64,000 nucleotides of DNA, taken from an uncultured Coriobacteriaceae bacterium. Lineage in GTDB: Bacteria; Actinomycetota; Coriobacteriia; Coriobacteriales; Atopobiaceae. The notes below the pieces were generated by a model that had not been told where the DNA came from, did no database searches, and saw only the letters and a program-made list of their open reading frames with translations. Made by a program: the position numbers and the translations under genes. This document shows, one piece after another, positions 53,854 to 62,388 of the stretch. Each line of letters starts with the position of its first letter. The first letter of the stretch is position 1. The stretch is from contig CADBCS010000002.1 of the NCBI GenBank assembly GCA_902793195.1, positions 1-64,000 of the forward strand, in the 5' to 3' direction.

Positions 53854-54384
53854 CTAAACCATTGGCCACTTTTTGACCTTAGGTTGCTGATGTAACGCCG
53901 CAGCTCGATTTCGCGTCCCGCGGACGGCCCCCCAATGCGGGCAAACGGCGCGGTATCTGTTGAGAAAGTACAGCCCCACCAGACAGATTGCCATGCCAGC
54001 CAGCTTGCTGGGCGAGATCGCCTCTCCATACACGAGGTGTCCCACCACCAGCAGAGCGATTGCGAGGAAGGAGCTCTGGACCACCGAGGCCATGCTCACC
54101 TCCCAGCCCGCACGATAGGCGTGGATGAATCCCACCTCGAGTCCCACGATCACGATGCCCAGCACGAAGGGTGCCCAGTTGGCCTTGTGCAGCTCTTGGG
54201 CAAGGTTCGTCTGGCGGCCCAGGAAGAAAAACGCCACCAGCGAGACCACGACGCCCACCGCATACGTGATTGCGAGCGAGACGAATGGGTTCATGTCTGC
54301 CGGCACGCCCTTCGAACACATTTGGTACACGACGTTGGACAGGACGACCAGCCCTATGGGCCACACATAGGAAAACGATGGCAT
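53854..54384 (-). CDS. EamA/DMT-family transporter (single EamA domain)
   Basis: The 176-residue protein has four membrane helices of an EamA half-unit (GLVVLSNVVYQMCSKG, ITYAVGVVVSLVAFFFLG, VLGIVIVGLEVGFIHAYRAG, and FLAIALLVVGHLVYGE...LAGMAICLVGLYFLNRY), as in small multidrug-type DMT proteins that work as dimers. The last 30 residues (after FLNRYRAV) are polar and look unlike the family; they run into repeat DNA, so the original stop may have been lost. Substrate unknown. A folded leader precedes it. Confidence 0.8.
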   Translation of the reverse strand: MPSFSYVWPIGLVVLSNVVYQMCSKGVPADMNPFVSLAITYAVGVVVSLVAFFFLGRQTNLAQELHKANWAPFVLGIVIVGLEVGFIHAYRAGWEVSMASVVQSSFLAIALLVVGHLVYGEAISPSKLAGMAICLVGLYFLNRYRAVCPHWGAVRGTRNRAAALHQQPKVKKWPMV

Positions 54385-54394
54385 CGCATGCTCC

Positions 54395-54457
54395 CCCTCG
54401 CAAGGAAGGCAGCCAGGTCATGTGGCCTGGCTGCCGGTAGGCGCTTACCTGCGAGGG
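54395..54457 (-). promoter_or_regulatory. Structured leader of the DMT transporter gene
   Basis: A strong inner hairpin (GGCAGCCAGG, 54408-54417, with CCTGGCTGCC, 54426-54435) is enclosed by an outer stem (CCCTCGCA, 54395-54402, with TGCGAGGG, 54450-54457). The outer stem ends some 10 bases before the start codon and would cover the CGAGGGGGAG ribosome binding site. It may be a cis-regulatory RNA. It does not fit a class I know. Confidence 0.5.
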
Positions 54458-54509
54458 CATCATAGCATGTCGCGCTGGGCGGACGAGGCGCGGGGCGTTT
54501 CGCGGGCCA

Positions 54510-55331
54510 CTACTTCCAGCGGGGATCGACCTGACGAATCGTGTCGGAGAGGTACCCGCGCTCCGCGATGGCGCACATCACGGCGTCGATGGCCGCCGGC
54601 GCGTACTCGATGTCCGAGACGAAGATGCGTACGGACGCCGTGGTGCCAAAGGCGGTAGCACCCACAAAGCGGACCTGCGGCGAGTATCCCGGCGCGTTCC
54701 ACCCGTTCTTGAGGAGCACGTTGCCGGCAATCGCCTCCATGTCGATCTTGACCAGCTGCAGGTTGGCTCCGGGCGAGACGGCGCACTCGAACATGTGGCG
54801 GCAGGCCATCTTGCCCGTAACCCGCATAAACGAGCTGCTCATGAGTTCCGCGTTGGGCAGCACATGCGGTATGCCGTCGCGGTCCCTGATCGTTACCTGA
54901 TGCCAGTTGATGTCGGTGACCTCTCCGCGGTGGTCGCCCAGTATAATCTGGTCGCCAATCGACACGATGTTGCCACCCACGACCAGCAGGCCGGCCACGA
55001 CGCTCTTGATGAGATCCTGCAGTCCCAGCGAGACGACGAGCGTGGTGACGCCCAGCGCCTGCACCATGCCGCTCATCTCCACGTGGTAGACGTTCTCGCC
55101 GAGGAAGAACACCACCACGACCACTATGACCACACGCACGATGTTGGCGAGCAGCGAGAGTGCCCCCACGCCCGTCTCCCTTAGGTGCTTGGCGATGAAC
55201 CGGCGGACGAGGAAGCTTCCCAGCAACGCGACGGCAACCGTTACGGTGGTGATCAGTATGGTGGCGGGAAGCTCCCCAATCTCCTTGAACAGAAAGTCGA
55301 TGAACGCTATGCACGTGAGGCGGGATGCCAT
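54510..55331 (-). CDS. Small-conductance mechanosensitive channel (MscS family)
   Basis: ATG 55331 follows GGAGAG; a longer upstream frame is not supported. The 273-residue protein has three membrane helices. The pore helix region (VQALGVTTLVVSLGLQDLIKSVVAGLLVV) matches MscS TM3. The beta domain follows (GDQIILGDHRGEVTDINWHQVTIRDRDG) with the typical LPNAELMS motif, and the C-terminal domain is short. It should release solutes on hypo-osmotic shock. Monocistronic on the minus strand, next to udk. Confidence 0.92.
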   Translation of the reverse strand: MASRLTCIAFIDFLFKEIGELPATILITTVTVAVALLGSFLVRRFIAKHLRETGVGALSLLANIVRVVIVVVVVFFLGENVYHVEMSGMVQALGVTTLVVSLGLQDLIKSVVAGLLVVGGNIVSIGDQIILGDHRGEVTDINWHQVTIRDRDGIPHVLPNAELMSSSFMRVTGKMACRHMFECAVSPGANLQLVKIDMEAIAGNVLLKNGWNAPGYSPQVRFVGATAFGTTASVRIFVSDIEYAPAAIDAVMCAIAERGYLSDTIRQVDPRWK

Positions 55332-55488
55332 GGTCTCTCCAGCTTTCTCGCGTGGGTCAACTATGCCTACAAAATATAGCGCAACGTGTGTCGGGCAATG
55401 TACGCCCATACGTGGGTGAGCGTTATGGTTCCCAAACGGTTGGCACTCGGCTGGCCCGACGGATGCGCGCGCCACGGACGAGCCAGCG

Positions 55489-56112
55489 CTATGCCTGCAG
55501 CTGCATCCTCACGTAGCCCATGATCGCCGTAACGGCAGCGGAAAGGTCGCTTTCGCCGTCGGTGGGCACGACGATGTCGGCGTAGCGCTTGGACGGCTCG
55601 ACGAACGCGTCGTGCATGGGCCTGACCGTGGCCAGGTACTGCTCGATGACGCTCTCGATGCTGCGGCCGCGCTCGCGAACGTCGCGCCTGAGCCGGCGCA
55701 GGATGCGCAGGTCGGCGGGAGCGTCCACAAAGACCCTAAGGTCCATGTGGGAGCGCAGGGCGGGGTTGGCAAGAATCAGGATGCCCTCCACGACGATGAC
55801 GCGCGACGGCTCGACGGTCACGGTCTGCTTCGTGCGGTTGTGAATCGCGAAGTCGTATACCGGGCGCTGCACCGACTCGCCCCGACGCAGGGCATCGAGG
55901 TGCCTCACGAGCAGGTCGTTCTCGTATGCGTCGGGATGGTCGTAGTTGAGCTGCGAGAGCTCCTCGTAGGTCATGTTGGCGTGCGCGCGGTAGTAGCTGT
56001 CGTGCGTGAGCACCGTGGCGTCGTCGCCCAAGGCTTGCGTCAGCCTGTGCGTGAGGGTGGTCTTTCCGCTTCCCGAGCCGCCTGCGATGCCGATTACCAA
56101 AGCCTTGTCCAT
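55489..56112 (-). CDS. udk: Uridine kinase
   Basis: ATG 56112 follows GGAGGGGAAAT. The 207-residue protein has the P-loop GIAGGSGSGKTTL at residues 9-21, DSYY at about 42, NYDHPDAYENDLL, and YDFAIHNRT, all conserved in uridine/cytidine kinases. It phosphorylates uridine and cytidine in pyrimidine salvage. It starts 31 bp downstream of the stop of the small hypothetical gene at 56144 and probably is co-transcribed with it. Confidence 0.95.
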   Translation of the reverse strand: MDKALVIGIAGGSGSGKTTLTHRLTQALGDDATVLTHDSYYRAHANMTYEELSQLNYDHPDAYENDLLVRHLDALRRGESVQRPVYDFAIHNRTKQTVTVEPSRVIVVEGILILANPALRSHMDLRVFVDAPADLRILRRLRRDVRERGRSIESVIEQYLATVRPMHDAFVEPSKRYADIVVPTDGESDLSAAVTAIMGYVRMQLQA

Positions 56113-56143
56113 GGCGATTTCCCCTCCGTCTAACACAGGTGCC

Positions 56144-56422
56144 CTACTGGCTCAGCCAGGGGGTGTCGGATACCACGGTCGAGAGGGCCACGCGCGTCGG
56201 GTTGCCCTCGATCGTCTCGCATCTAATGGCGTAGCGGTTGCCGGGCTCGGCCAGCAGCAGCGTGGTGGCCGAGTAGGGGATGGGCTGCAGGCGGTACTTT
56301 GCGCATGCCTGCGCGACGACCTCCTCCTTGGTGCGTGCGTTTTGTCCCGTCGCGCTGAGCGCGTAGTCAAATCGCTTGCCGAGTTCCTTGCACATCTTGC
56401 CAAGCCGATTCTTGCTGTACAT
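56144..56422 (-). CDS. Hypothetical protein, 92 aa
   Basis: No family is recognised. The protein is small, basic at the start ([20 protein letters not shown]) and beta-rich afterwards ([19 protein letters not shown]). GGAGG precedes the start. It lies directly upstream of udk on the same strand. Confidence 0.6.
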   Translation of the reverse strand: MYSKNRLGKMCKELGKRFDYALSATGQNARTKEEVVAQACAKYRLQPIPYSATTLLLAEPGNRYAIRCETIEGNPTRVALSTVVSDTPWLSQ

Positions 56423-56601
56423 GCCACCTCCGAACCTCGCGTGCCCCTATCTTATCAGGCGCGCCCGCCCGGCTGCGCCGTTGCGTCGTAACGTTTGTGT
56501 ATACTTGCAGCCGCAATTGCTCCGGGAGTGCCCGGCTGCCACGGTGGGGAGTATCCCCCCTGTGGCGGTTTGTGGCAGGACGGCTAGAAGAGGGGGACGT
56601 T

Positions 56602-57336
56602 TTGACGCAGGAACAGCAGGCTCGCAGCTATGGGCGGGCGGCCAACGAGGCTCGGCCCGTCACGCTCACGCGTGAGGTTCTCAAGCATGCCGCGGGTTCG
56701 TGCATGGCGGAGTTTGGGGACACGCGCGTGCTGTGTGCCGCGACCATAGAGGAGTCGGTACCGCGCTGGCGCAAGGGGTCGCATGCCGGTTGGGTAACCG
56801 CTGAATACGCGATGCTGCCCGCCTCCACCGGACGCCGGAGCCCACGCGAGTATCGCGGTCGCAAGGGTCGCTCCATGGAGATCGAGCGGCTCATTGGCAG
56901 GAGCCTGCGCACGGTGGTCGACCTGCGCGCGCTGGGCGAGATAACCGTAACCGTGGACTGCGACGTGATTCAGGCCGACGGTGGCACGCGCACGGCCTCG
57001 GTTACCGGTGCCTGGGTCGCGCTGCACGACGCGCTCATGAGCCTGGTGCGCACGGACCAGCTGTCGCGCCTACCGCTCACCGGCCAGGTCGCCGCCATCT
57101 CCATGGGGATGGTGGACGGCGTCGCCCTGCTCGACCTCGACTACCGCGAGGACAGCAACGCGCAGGTGGACATGAACCTCGTGGGTACCGCGGACGGCCG
57201 CATCGTGGAGCTGCAGGGAACGGGCGAGCAGACACCGTTCGATCGCGACGAGCTGAATACGCTCCTGGACTATGGGCAGGCGGGCATCGAGCAGCTCGTG
57301 GCACTTCAGCGCAAGGTAACCAACTATAAGCTATAA
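56602..57336 (+). CDS. rph: Ribonuclease PH
   Basis: The start is TTG 56602, with AGAGGGGG about seven bases ahead; the open frame upstream of it has no similarity. The 244-residue protein has the RNase PH core: [26 protein letters not shown] with the [25 protein letters not shown] block, and [20 protein letters not shown]. It trims tRNA 3' ends phosphorolytically. It runs into rdgB 11 bp downstream, a common pairing in Gram-positive bacteria. A near-consensus TATACT at about 56500 is its likely -10 box. Confidence 0.96.
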   Translation: MTQEQQARSYGRAANEARPVTLTREVLKHAAGSCMAEFGDTRVLCAATIEESVPRWRKGSHAGWVTAEYAMLPASTGRRSPREYRGRKGRSMEIERLIGRSLRTVVDLRALGEITVTVDCDVIQADGGTRTASVTGAWVALHDALMSLVRTDQLSRLPLTGQVAAISMGMVDGVALLDLDYREDSNAQVDMNLVGTADGRIVELQGTGEQTPFDRDELNTLLDYGQAGIEQLVALQRKVTNYKL

Positions 57337-57347
57337 GCAGTAGCGAG

Positions 57348-57989
57348 ATGGAGAGCAAGATGGAGAACATGGACCGCGAGCACACCGTGGTGGTGGCAAC
57401 GGGCAACGCGCACAAGCTGAGCGAGATCCAGTCGATATTGGGCGTCGCGCCGTCTATGGCGGGCATGCGCTTTGTGGCCTTGGGTGAGCTTGGCGACTAC
57501 CCCGACCCCGAGGAGAACGGCAAGACGTTCTTGGACAACGCCATCATAAAGGCCCGCGCCGCACTCGACGAGACGGGGCTCCTCATGGCGGTTGCCGACG
57601 ACTCGGGCCTCGTGGTGGACGCGCTGGATGGCGCGCCGGGCATCTACTCGGCACGCTGGGCGGGCGAGCACGGCAACGACGAGGCAAACAACGACAAGCT
57701 GCTCGAGCAGATGGCCGAGGTGCCCCGCGAGCGGCGCACGGCTCGCTTCCACTCCTCGGTGGCGCTGGTCACGCGCGACGAGGACGGCGAGGAGATTGTG
57801 GCGGGGTCGGGTGACTGCGAGGGGTCCATCGCCTACGACCGTCGTGGCACCAACGGCTTTGGCTACGATCCCCTGTTTGAGTTGGCCGACAAGCCCGGAA
57901 CGCGCATGGCCGAACTAACGCCTGGCGAGAAGAACGCCATCAGTCACCGGCGCCGTGCCCTCGATGACCTCGTGAGCAAGTTAGGATAG
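57348..57989 (+). CDS. rdgB: XTP/dITP diphosphatase (RdgB/HAM1)
   Basis: The 213-residue protein has the family start VVVATGNAHKLSEI, the conserved ENGKTFLDNAIIKARAA, VADDSGLVVDALDGAPGIYSARW, and GTNGFGYDPLF, with SHRRRAL at the end. It removes non-canonical purine nucleotides (XTP, dITP) from the pool. Start uncertain: ATG 57348 opens the frame; ATG 57360 has GGAG six bases upstream. It lies 11 bp after rph. Confidence 0.96.
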   Translation: MESKMENMDREHTVVVATGNAHKLSEIQSILGVAPSMAGMRFVALGELGDYPDPEENGKTFLDNAIIKARAALDETGLLMAVADDSGLVVDALDGAPGIYSARWAGEHGNDEANNDKLLEQMAEVPRERRTARFHSSVALVTRDEDGEEIVAGSGDCEGSIAYDRRGTNGFGYDPLFELADKPGTRMAELTPGEKNAISHRRRALDDLVSKLG

Positions 57990-58064
57990 GACACAAGTGA
58001 TGTAATTGAGTACTTGTTCGTGGTACTCGCCCACGGTGCCTTTCGCGGAGAGAGAGGAGTTGCA

Positions 58065-58790
58065 ATGCGCATTATTCGCTGCAAGGATTACGACGACATG
58101 AGCCGCAAGACGGCCAACATCATCTCGGCCCAAGTGATTCTAAAACCCAATGCCAAGCTCGGCCTTGCCACGGGAACGACCCCCATTGGCGCGTACGAGC
58201 AGCTCATCAAGTGGTACGAGAAGGGCGACGTGGACTTCTCCGAGGTGAGCACCTACAACCTCGACGAGTACTACGGGCTGAGCGGCGACCATCCGCAAAG
58301 CTATCGCTACTTCATGGACCACACGTTCTTTGACCACATCAACATCGACAAGGGCCACACGCACGTGCCCGACGGCTCCAACCCCAACATCGACGAGGCC
58401 TGCGCCGCCTACGACGAGCTGATGGCGAAGGCCGGCCAGATGGACCTGCAGCTGCTCGGCATCGGACGCAACGGACACGTGGGATTCAACGAGCCGGGCG
58501 AGTCGTTCTCCAAGGGCACGCACTGCGTGGAGCTTGCCGAGAGCACCATAGTGGCCAACAGCCGCCTGTTCGACAGCATCGACGACGTGCCTCGCAAGGC
58601 CTACTCGATGGGCGTGCAGAACATTATGAGCGCCAAGACGATCCTGGTTGCCGCGTCGGGCGAGGACAAGGCGCAGGCCGTATACGACATGATCTATGGT
58701 CCCGTGAGCCCGCACTGCACCGCCTCCATCCTCCAACTGCACGGTGACTGCTTTGTGGTTGCCGACGAGGACGCACTGAGTCTGTGCTAA
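58065..58790 (+). CDS. nagB: Glucosamine-6-phosphate deaminase
   Basis: ATG 58065 follows GAGAGGAG. The 241-residue product has NagB motifs: LGLATGTTPIGAYEQLI (phosphate loop), STYNLDEYYGL with the catalytic aspartate, and LLGIGRNGHVGFNEPG with the catalytic His-Glu pair. It converts glucosamine-6-phosphate to fructose-6-phosphate and ammonia. It is the shorter Gram-positive form. A perfect 37-bp palindrome follows the gene. Confidence 0.96.
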   Translation: MRIIRCKDYDDMSRKTANIISAQVILKPNAKLGLATGTTPIGAYEQLIKWYEKGDVDFSEVSTYNLDEYYGLSGDHPQSYRYFMDHTFFDHINIDKGHTHVPDGSNPNIDEACAAYDELMAKAGQMDLQLLGIGRNGHVGFNEPGESFSKGTHCVELAESTIVANSRLFDSIDDVPRKAYSMGVQNIMSAKTILVAASGEDKAQAVYDMIYGPVSPHCTASILQLHGDCFVVADEDALSLC

Positions 58791-58814
58791 CGGCACGCGC
58801 GAGGAGGTTTCTGC

Positions 58815-58851
58815 CAGAGGCCGCTCGGGGACCGTCCCCGAGCGGCCTCTG
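58815..58851. terminator. Perfect 18-bp palindrome after nagB
   Basis: CAGAGGCCGCTCGGGGAC and its exact complement are separated by a single C. It contains the GGGGACCGTCCCC core of the dispersed palindrome family. A terminator role is likely although no T-run follows. Confidence 0.8.
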
Positions 58852-58951
58852 TCCATGTGGATGCTCGCCCCACACCAAAGGAACGTGAAAGGAACCACAA
58901 ACGCTGGTATCATAGGCGGCAAAGAGAAAAGATGTGATGGGTGGGAGTACG

Positions 58952-60946
58952 ATGAGCCGAAGCAGCGAACGCATCATAAGCCAGATGTGGCCCGACTGGG
59001 AGCTTGGGGAGTCTTTGGGCGAGGGCTCGTTTGGCGAGGTGCAGGCGATTCGTCGCCATTCCGACTACGGTCCCGACTTAGTGTCGGCCGTCAAGGTCAT
59101 TCGCGTGCCCTACATGCAGTCGGACGTAAAGTCGCGCCGCTTGCAAGGCATGACCGACGACGAGATACGCGAGTTCTATCGTGCCCAGGTTGAGGGCATC
59201 GCCGACGAGATCCAGATCATGCAGTCCTTGGTTGGCGCCTCGAACGTGGTCGTGATTCACGACTACAAGATCGTGCAGCAGGAAGACGGCGTGAGCTGGG
59301 CCATTGGCATACGCATGGAGAAGCTCGAGCCGCTTGAGGAGTACTACGACCGCACGAGCATTCCCGACGCGCGCGAGGTGGCTCGCCTTGGCATTGACGT
59401 GTGCAACGCTCTGCAGTGTTGTCACGAGAAGAACATCGTGCACCGCGACGTGAAGCCCGCCAACGTGTTCTATCGTGAGTCGAGCGACGGGTACGCCCTG
59501 GGCGACTTTGGCATTGCCCGACAGATGCAGCGCGACTCGAGCACCACGCTCTCGCAGCGGGGCACGCCCTTCTTCATGGCGCCCGAGCTGTACCATGGCG
59601 ATCATTACGGCACCAACGTGGACGTGTACTCGCTCGGCATCATGCTCTACCGCTACCTCAACCACCTGCGGTATCCGTTCTGCCCGCCGTTCCCCCAGCA
59701 TCTGGGCACGACCGACGAGGACAAGGCGAATCGCATGCGGCTGCAGCGAAATCCGCTGCCACCCCTCATGGGCATCAACCCCAACCTCTCGGACATCGTG
59801 TGCAAGGCGTGCGACCCCAACCCGCGCACGCGCTATGCGTCCGCAGCCGAGATGCGCGAGGACCTCAAGACGTGGCTCCAGCATCCCGACAGGCAGATCG
59901 TGCACGAAAAGAAAACCGTCTACGTGGACGATTTGGACAAGATGACCGCCGAGCAGGAGCGCATGGCGGCTGGCTCCGGCTCGATGCAGTCGCCGGCAGA
60001 GCCTCCCGCCTCAGACCCGAGCATGGGCACCTATGTAATGGGTGCCAACATGGCGGGGCAACAGTTTGGACAACAGCAGACAGGCCAGGAGCCAACGGTG
60101 CAACCCACATCCCAGTACGACCTGAAATTGGTGCCACCGCAACCAACGCCGCAAAGGAAGTGGACGTCGGTCCTCATGGGCGTATGCGCGGCTCTGTTTG
60201 TCGTCGCCGTAATACTGGGTGTGCAGATCTACAACAACGTGAATAATGGCACCGGTGGCGGCTCTACCGGAAGCACACAAAGCGCCGAGGTCAAGACCGG
60301 GACCACGAGCTCGACCACCATCACAAAAGACGATGAGGACGAGAAGGTTCAGCAGATCGTAGACGACGCCGAGAAGAAGGCGAGCGCTGCGGACTATGCC
60401 ACCGCGATAGCCGTTATCGACGAGGGCCTCAAGGAGTACCCGAACTCCGAGCTTCTCAAGGCGAAGAAGGAGGCGTACGAGGCGAAGCAGGAGGCCCAGA
60501 ACACCCAAAAGTCGCAGTCCGAAGGTAGTGGGGGGACCAGCTCCGGTGGGGGTGTCACGAATCCCCCCGAGGCAGCACCCAAAACCGCGCTCCAGCTGTC
60601 GCCCAGCACCATGCCGCGTAGTTGGTCGGGTAACTACGTGGGCACCTTCTTCAACGGTGACGGTTCCGAGTACCAGGAGGAACGCGACTTCCACATGACG
60701 CTGAGCAGCGTGAACAGCGACGGAAGTGTGTCGGGCGTGGCCGAAGTGGACAACGAGTCCTATTACATCGTGGGCAGCGTGGACTGGGATTCCAGGTACA
60801 TAGAGGTTGAGTGGGCGGGTTGGATTGTCAACAGGGGCACGAATAGCCACCGCAGCTACTACGGGACAATCTCTTCGGATGCCTCCAGTATTTCGGGCAC
60901 CACGGTAGGAATCCACGAGTCCGACTGGTATTGCACGGCCGACTAG
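58952..60946 (+). CDS. Transmembrane Ser/Thr protein kinase (PknB-like)
   Basis: ATG 58952 is chosen for GGGAG four bases ahead; GTG 58934 and ATG 58937 also are in frame. The 664-residue protein has a complete kinase domain: LGEGSFGEV, the lysine in SAVKVI, HRDVKPANVF, LGDFGIARQ, and PFFMAPEL. The kinase ends near residue 310, followed by a Gln/Pro-rich linker. One membrane helix (MGVCAALFVVAVILGVQIY, about residue 405) precedes the external part. That part contains a short TPR-like helical unit (ADYATAIAVIDEGLKEYPNS), a Gly/Ser linker, and a beta domain of about 110 residues. No PASTA repeats are present. It may feed the FHA-ABC transporter as a second kinase. Confidence 0.93.
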   Translation: MSRSSERIISQMWPDWELGESLGEGSFGEVQAIRRHSDYGPDLVSAVKVIRVPYMQSDVKSRRLQGMTDDEIREFYRAQVEGIADEIQIMQSLVGASNVVVIHDYKIVQQEDGVSWAIGIRMEKLEPLEEYYDRTSIPDAREVARLGIDVCNALQCCHEKNIVHRDVKPANVFYRESSDGYALGDFGIARQMQRDSSTTLSQRGTPFFMAPELYHGDHYGTNVDVYSLGIMLYRYLNHLRYPFCPPFPQHLGTTDEDKANRMRLQRNPLPPLMGINPNLSDIVCKACDPNPRTRYASAAEMREDLKTWLQHPDRQIVHEKKTVYVDDLDKMTAEQERMAAGSGSMQSPAEPPASDPSMGTYVMGANMAGQQFGQQQTGQEPTVQPTSQYDLKLVPPQPTPQRKWTSVLMGVCAALFVVAVILGVQIYNNVNNGTGGGSTGSTQSAEVKTGTTSSTTITKDDEDEKVQQIVDDAEKKASAADYATAIAVIDEGLKEYPNSELLKAKKEAYEAKQEAQNTQKSQSEGSGGTSSGGGVTNPPEAAPKTALQLSPSTMPRSWSGNYVGTFFNGDGSEYQEERDFHMTLSSVNSDGSVSGVAEVDNESYYIVGSVDWDSRYIEVEWAGWIVNRGTNSHRSYYGTISSDASSISGTTVGIHESDWYCTAD

Positions 60947-61139
60947 CATTCTTTGGCGCAACGCTCACATCACGTCGCATCGGTTTGCCAGCAAATCGCC
61001 TTCCTTGGGCAATCCAATGCGCAAATGCGCTATCATGTGCCGTTTGCATAGATTTTGGAATGCGTTCGGTATATGGTCCTCACAAATAAGGTATCATTTG
61101 TCGGTCTAGCTTTTTCGCCAAGAGAGAGTTGTGGTGTCA

Positions 61140-61430
61140 ATGGAAAACGAGGTCCCGCCCGTAAACCGCGTCGACCAAATCCGTGTGGAATTGACCAGCC
61201 TTGCGGGCGAGCGCATTAGAGTTCGAGCGAACATGGGACGTTCTCGCATCGTGGAGCGTGTGGGCACCCTTTCGCAGGTGCATCCCGCGTTGTTCGTGGT
61301 GGAGGTTGAGGAACGCCGGGGGCGTCGCGCGCGTCAGTCGTATCAGTATGTGGACGTGCTCACGGGGACCGTTGAGCTCTACGACATTGACACCGGGGAG
61401 CGCATACTCGATTTTTCCGTGGAAGAGTAG
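61140..61430 (+). CDS. Veg protein (DUF1021)
   Basis: The 96-residue beta-rich protein reads like Veg: VELTSLAGERIRVRANMGRSRIVERVGTL then HPALFVVEVEE and SYQYVDVLTGTVEL. Veg affects biofilm formation in Bacillus subtilis, and there too lies upstream of ispE, so gene order supports the call. ATG 61140 is chosen; GTG 61131 or 61134 fit the AGAGAGAG ribosome binding site slightly better. The ispE start follows 9 bp later. Confidence 0.88.
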   Translation: MENEVPPVNRVDQIRVELTSLAGERIRVRANMGRSRIVERVGTLSQVHPALFVVEVEERRGRRARQSYQYVDVLTGTVELYDIDTGERILDFSVEE

Positions 61431-61439
61431 TCCCGCACC

Positions 61440-62318
61440 ATGAACGTGCTGGCACAGGCGGCACCCGCAAAGCTCAACTTGCATTTGGGCATCCACGCGA
61501 CGCTCGACGAGCGTCGCTATCACAGGGCGGAGTCGCTCATGGTCGCCCTCGATGTGTGCGACGAGGTGCGTCTGTGCGAGGATGCGAGTCTTGTTGAGCC
61601 GGCGGTGGTGTGCGATCCGCCGGTTGGCATTCCCGCCGAGCAGAACACGGCCTATCGCGCGGCAGTGGCGCTTGCCAAACGCTTTGGCAAGACGCCTGCG
61701 GCGCGCATCGACATCCGCAAGGTCGTTCCCGACCAGTCCGGCATGGGCGGTTCGTCATCGGACGCCGCGGCGGTGCTGCGGCTGCTGTGCAACGCGTGGT
61801 GCATCGATGTGGCCGACCCTCGCGTGGCGGACGCGGCTCGCTCCGTTGGTGCCGACGTGCCCTTCTTCCTGGACCCCGTTCCCACCCTGCTCGTTGGTGC
61901 CGGCGACGTTGTGGCACAAAAGTTCCCGCGCCTTTCGGATCCGGTCCCCGTGGTGCTCGTGCGTCCCCTGGGGCCAGGTATCAGCACGAAGGTGGCCTAT
62001 GCGGCCTTCGACGAGTGCCACGAGCAGCCAGCGGACCCAGATCCGCTCTGCGAGCTGCTGCGTTCGGGCTGTGCGGGCCCGCAGGAGCTGGCCCAGCACC
62101 TGGCGAACAACCTCGATCCCATAGCCTGCCGTCTGCTGTCGGGGGTGGCCGAGGTTCGCGACTGGCTTCTGGCGCAGGACGACGTGCTTGGCGGGCAGGT
62201 AACCGGCTCGGGGAGCTGCGTGTTTGGCATCTGCGCCACCGACGACGCGGCGACGCGCGTTGCCGATGCGGCCCACATGCGCTTTGGCGGGTGGTCTCGT
62301 GCGGCCCATATCGTGTAG
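61440..62318 (+). CDS. ispE: 4-(cytidine 5'-diphospho)-2-C-methyl-D-erythritol kinase
   Basis: The 292-residue GHMP kinase has the IspE start APAKLNLHLGI, the substrate block RRYHRAESLMVALDVCDEV, and the ATP motif VPDQSGMGGSSSDAAA near residue 100. The C-terminal motif is VTGSGSCVFGI. It catalyses the ATP-dependent step of the MEP isoprenoid pathway. It has the expected place after veg. Confidence 0.95.
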   Translation: MNVLAQAAPAKLNLHLGIHATLDERRYHRAESLMVALDVCDEVRLCEDASLVEPAVVCDPPVGIPAEQNTAYRAAVALAKRFGKTPAARIDIRKVVPDQSGMGGSSSDAAAVLRLLCNAWCIDVADPRVADAARSVGADVPFFLDPVPTLLVGAGDVVAQKFPRLSDPVPVVLVRPLGPGISTKVAYAAFDECHEQPADPDPLCELLRSGCAGPQELAQHLANNLDPIACRLLSGVAEVRDWLLAQDDVLGGQVTGSGSCVFGICATDDAATRVADAAHMRFGGWSRAAHIV

Positions 62319-62388
62319 GGTCGATGCGCTATACTCTCAAAACGTTCTTCCGTGTGCGAAAACAGAGCTTACAGGTAGAGGTGTCACA

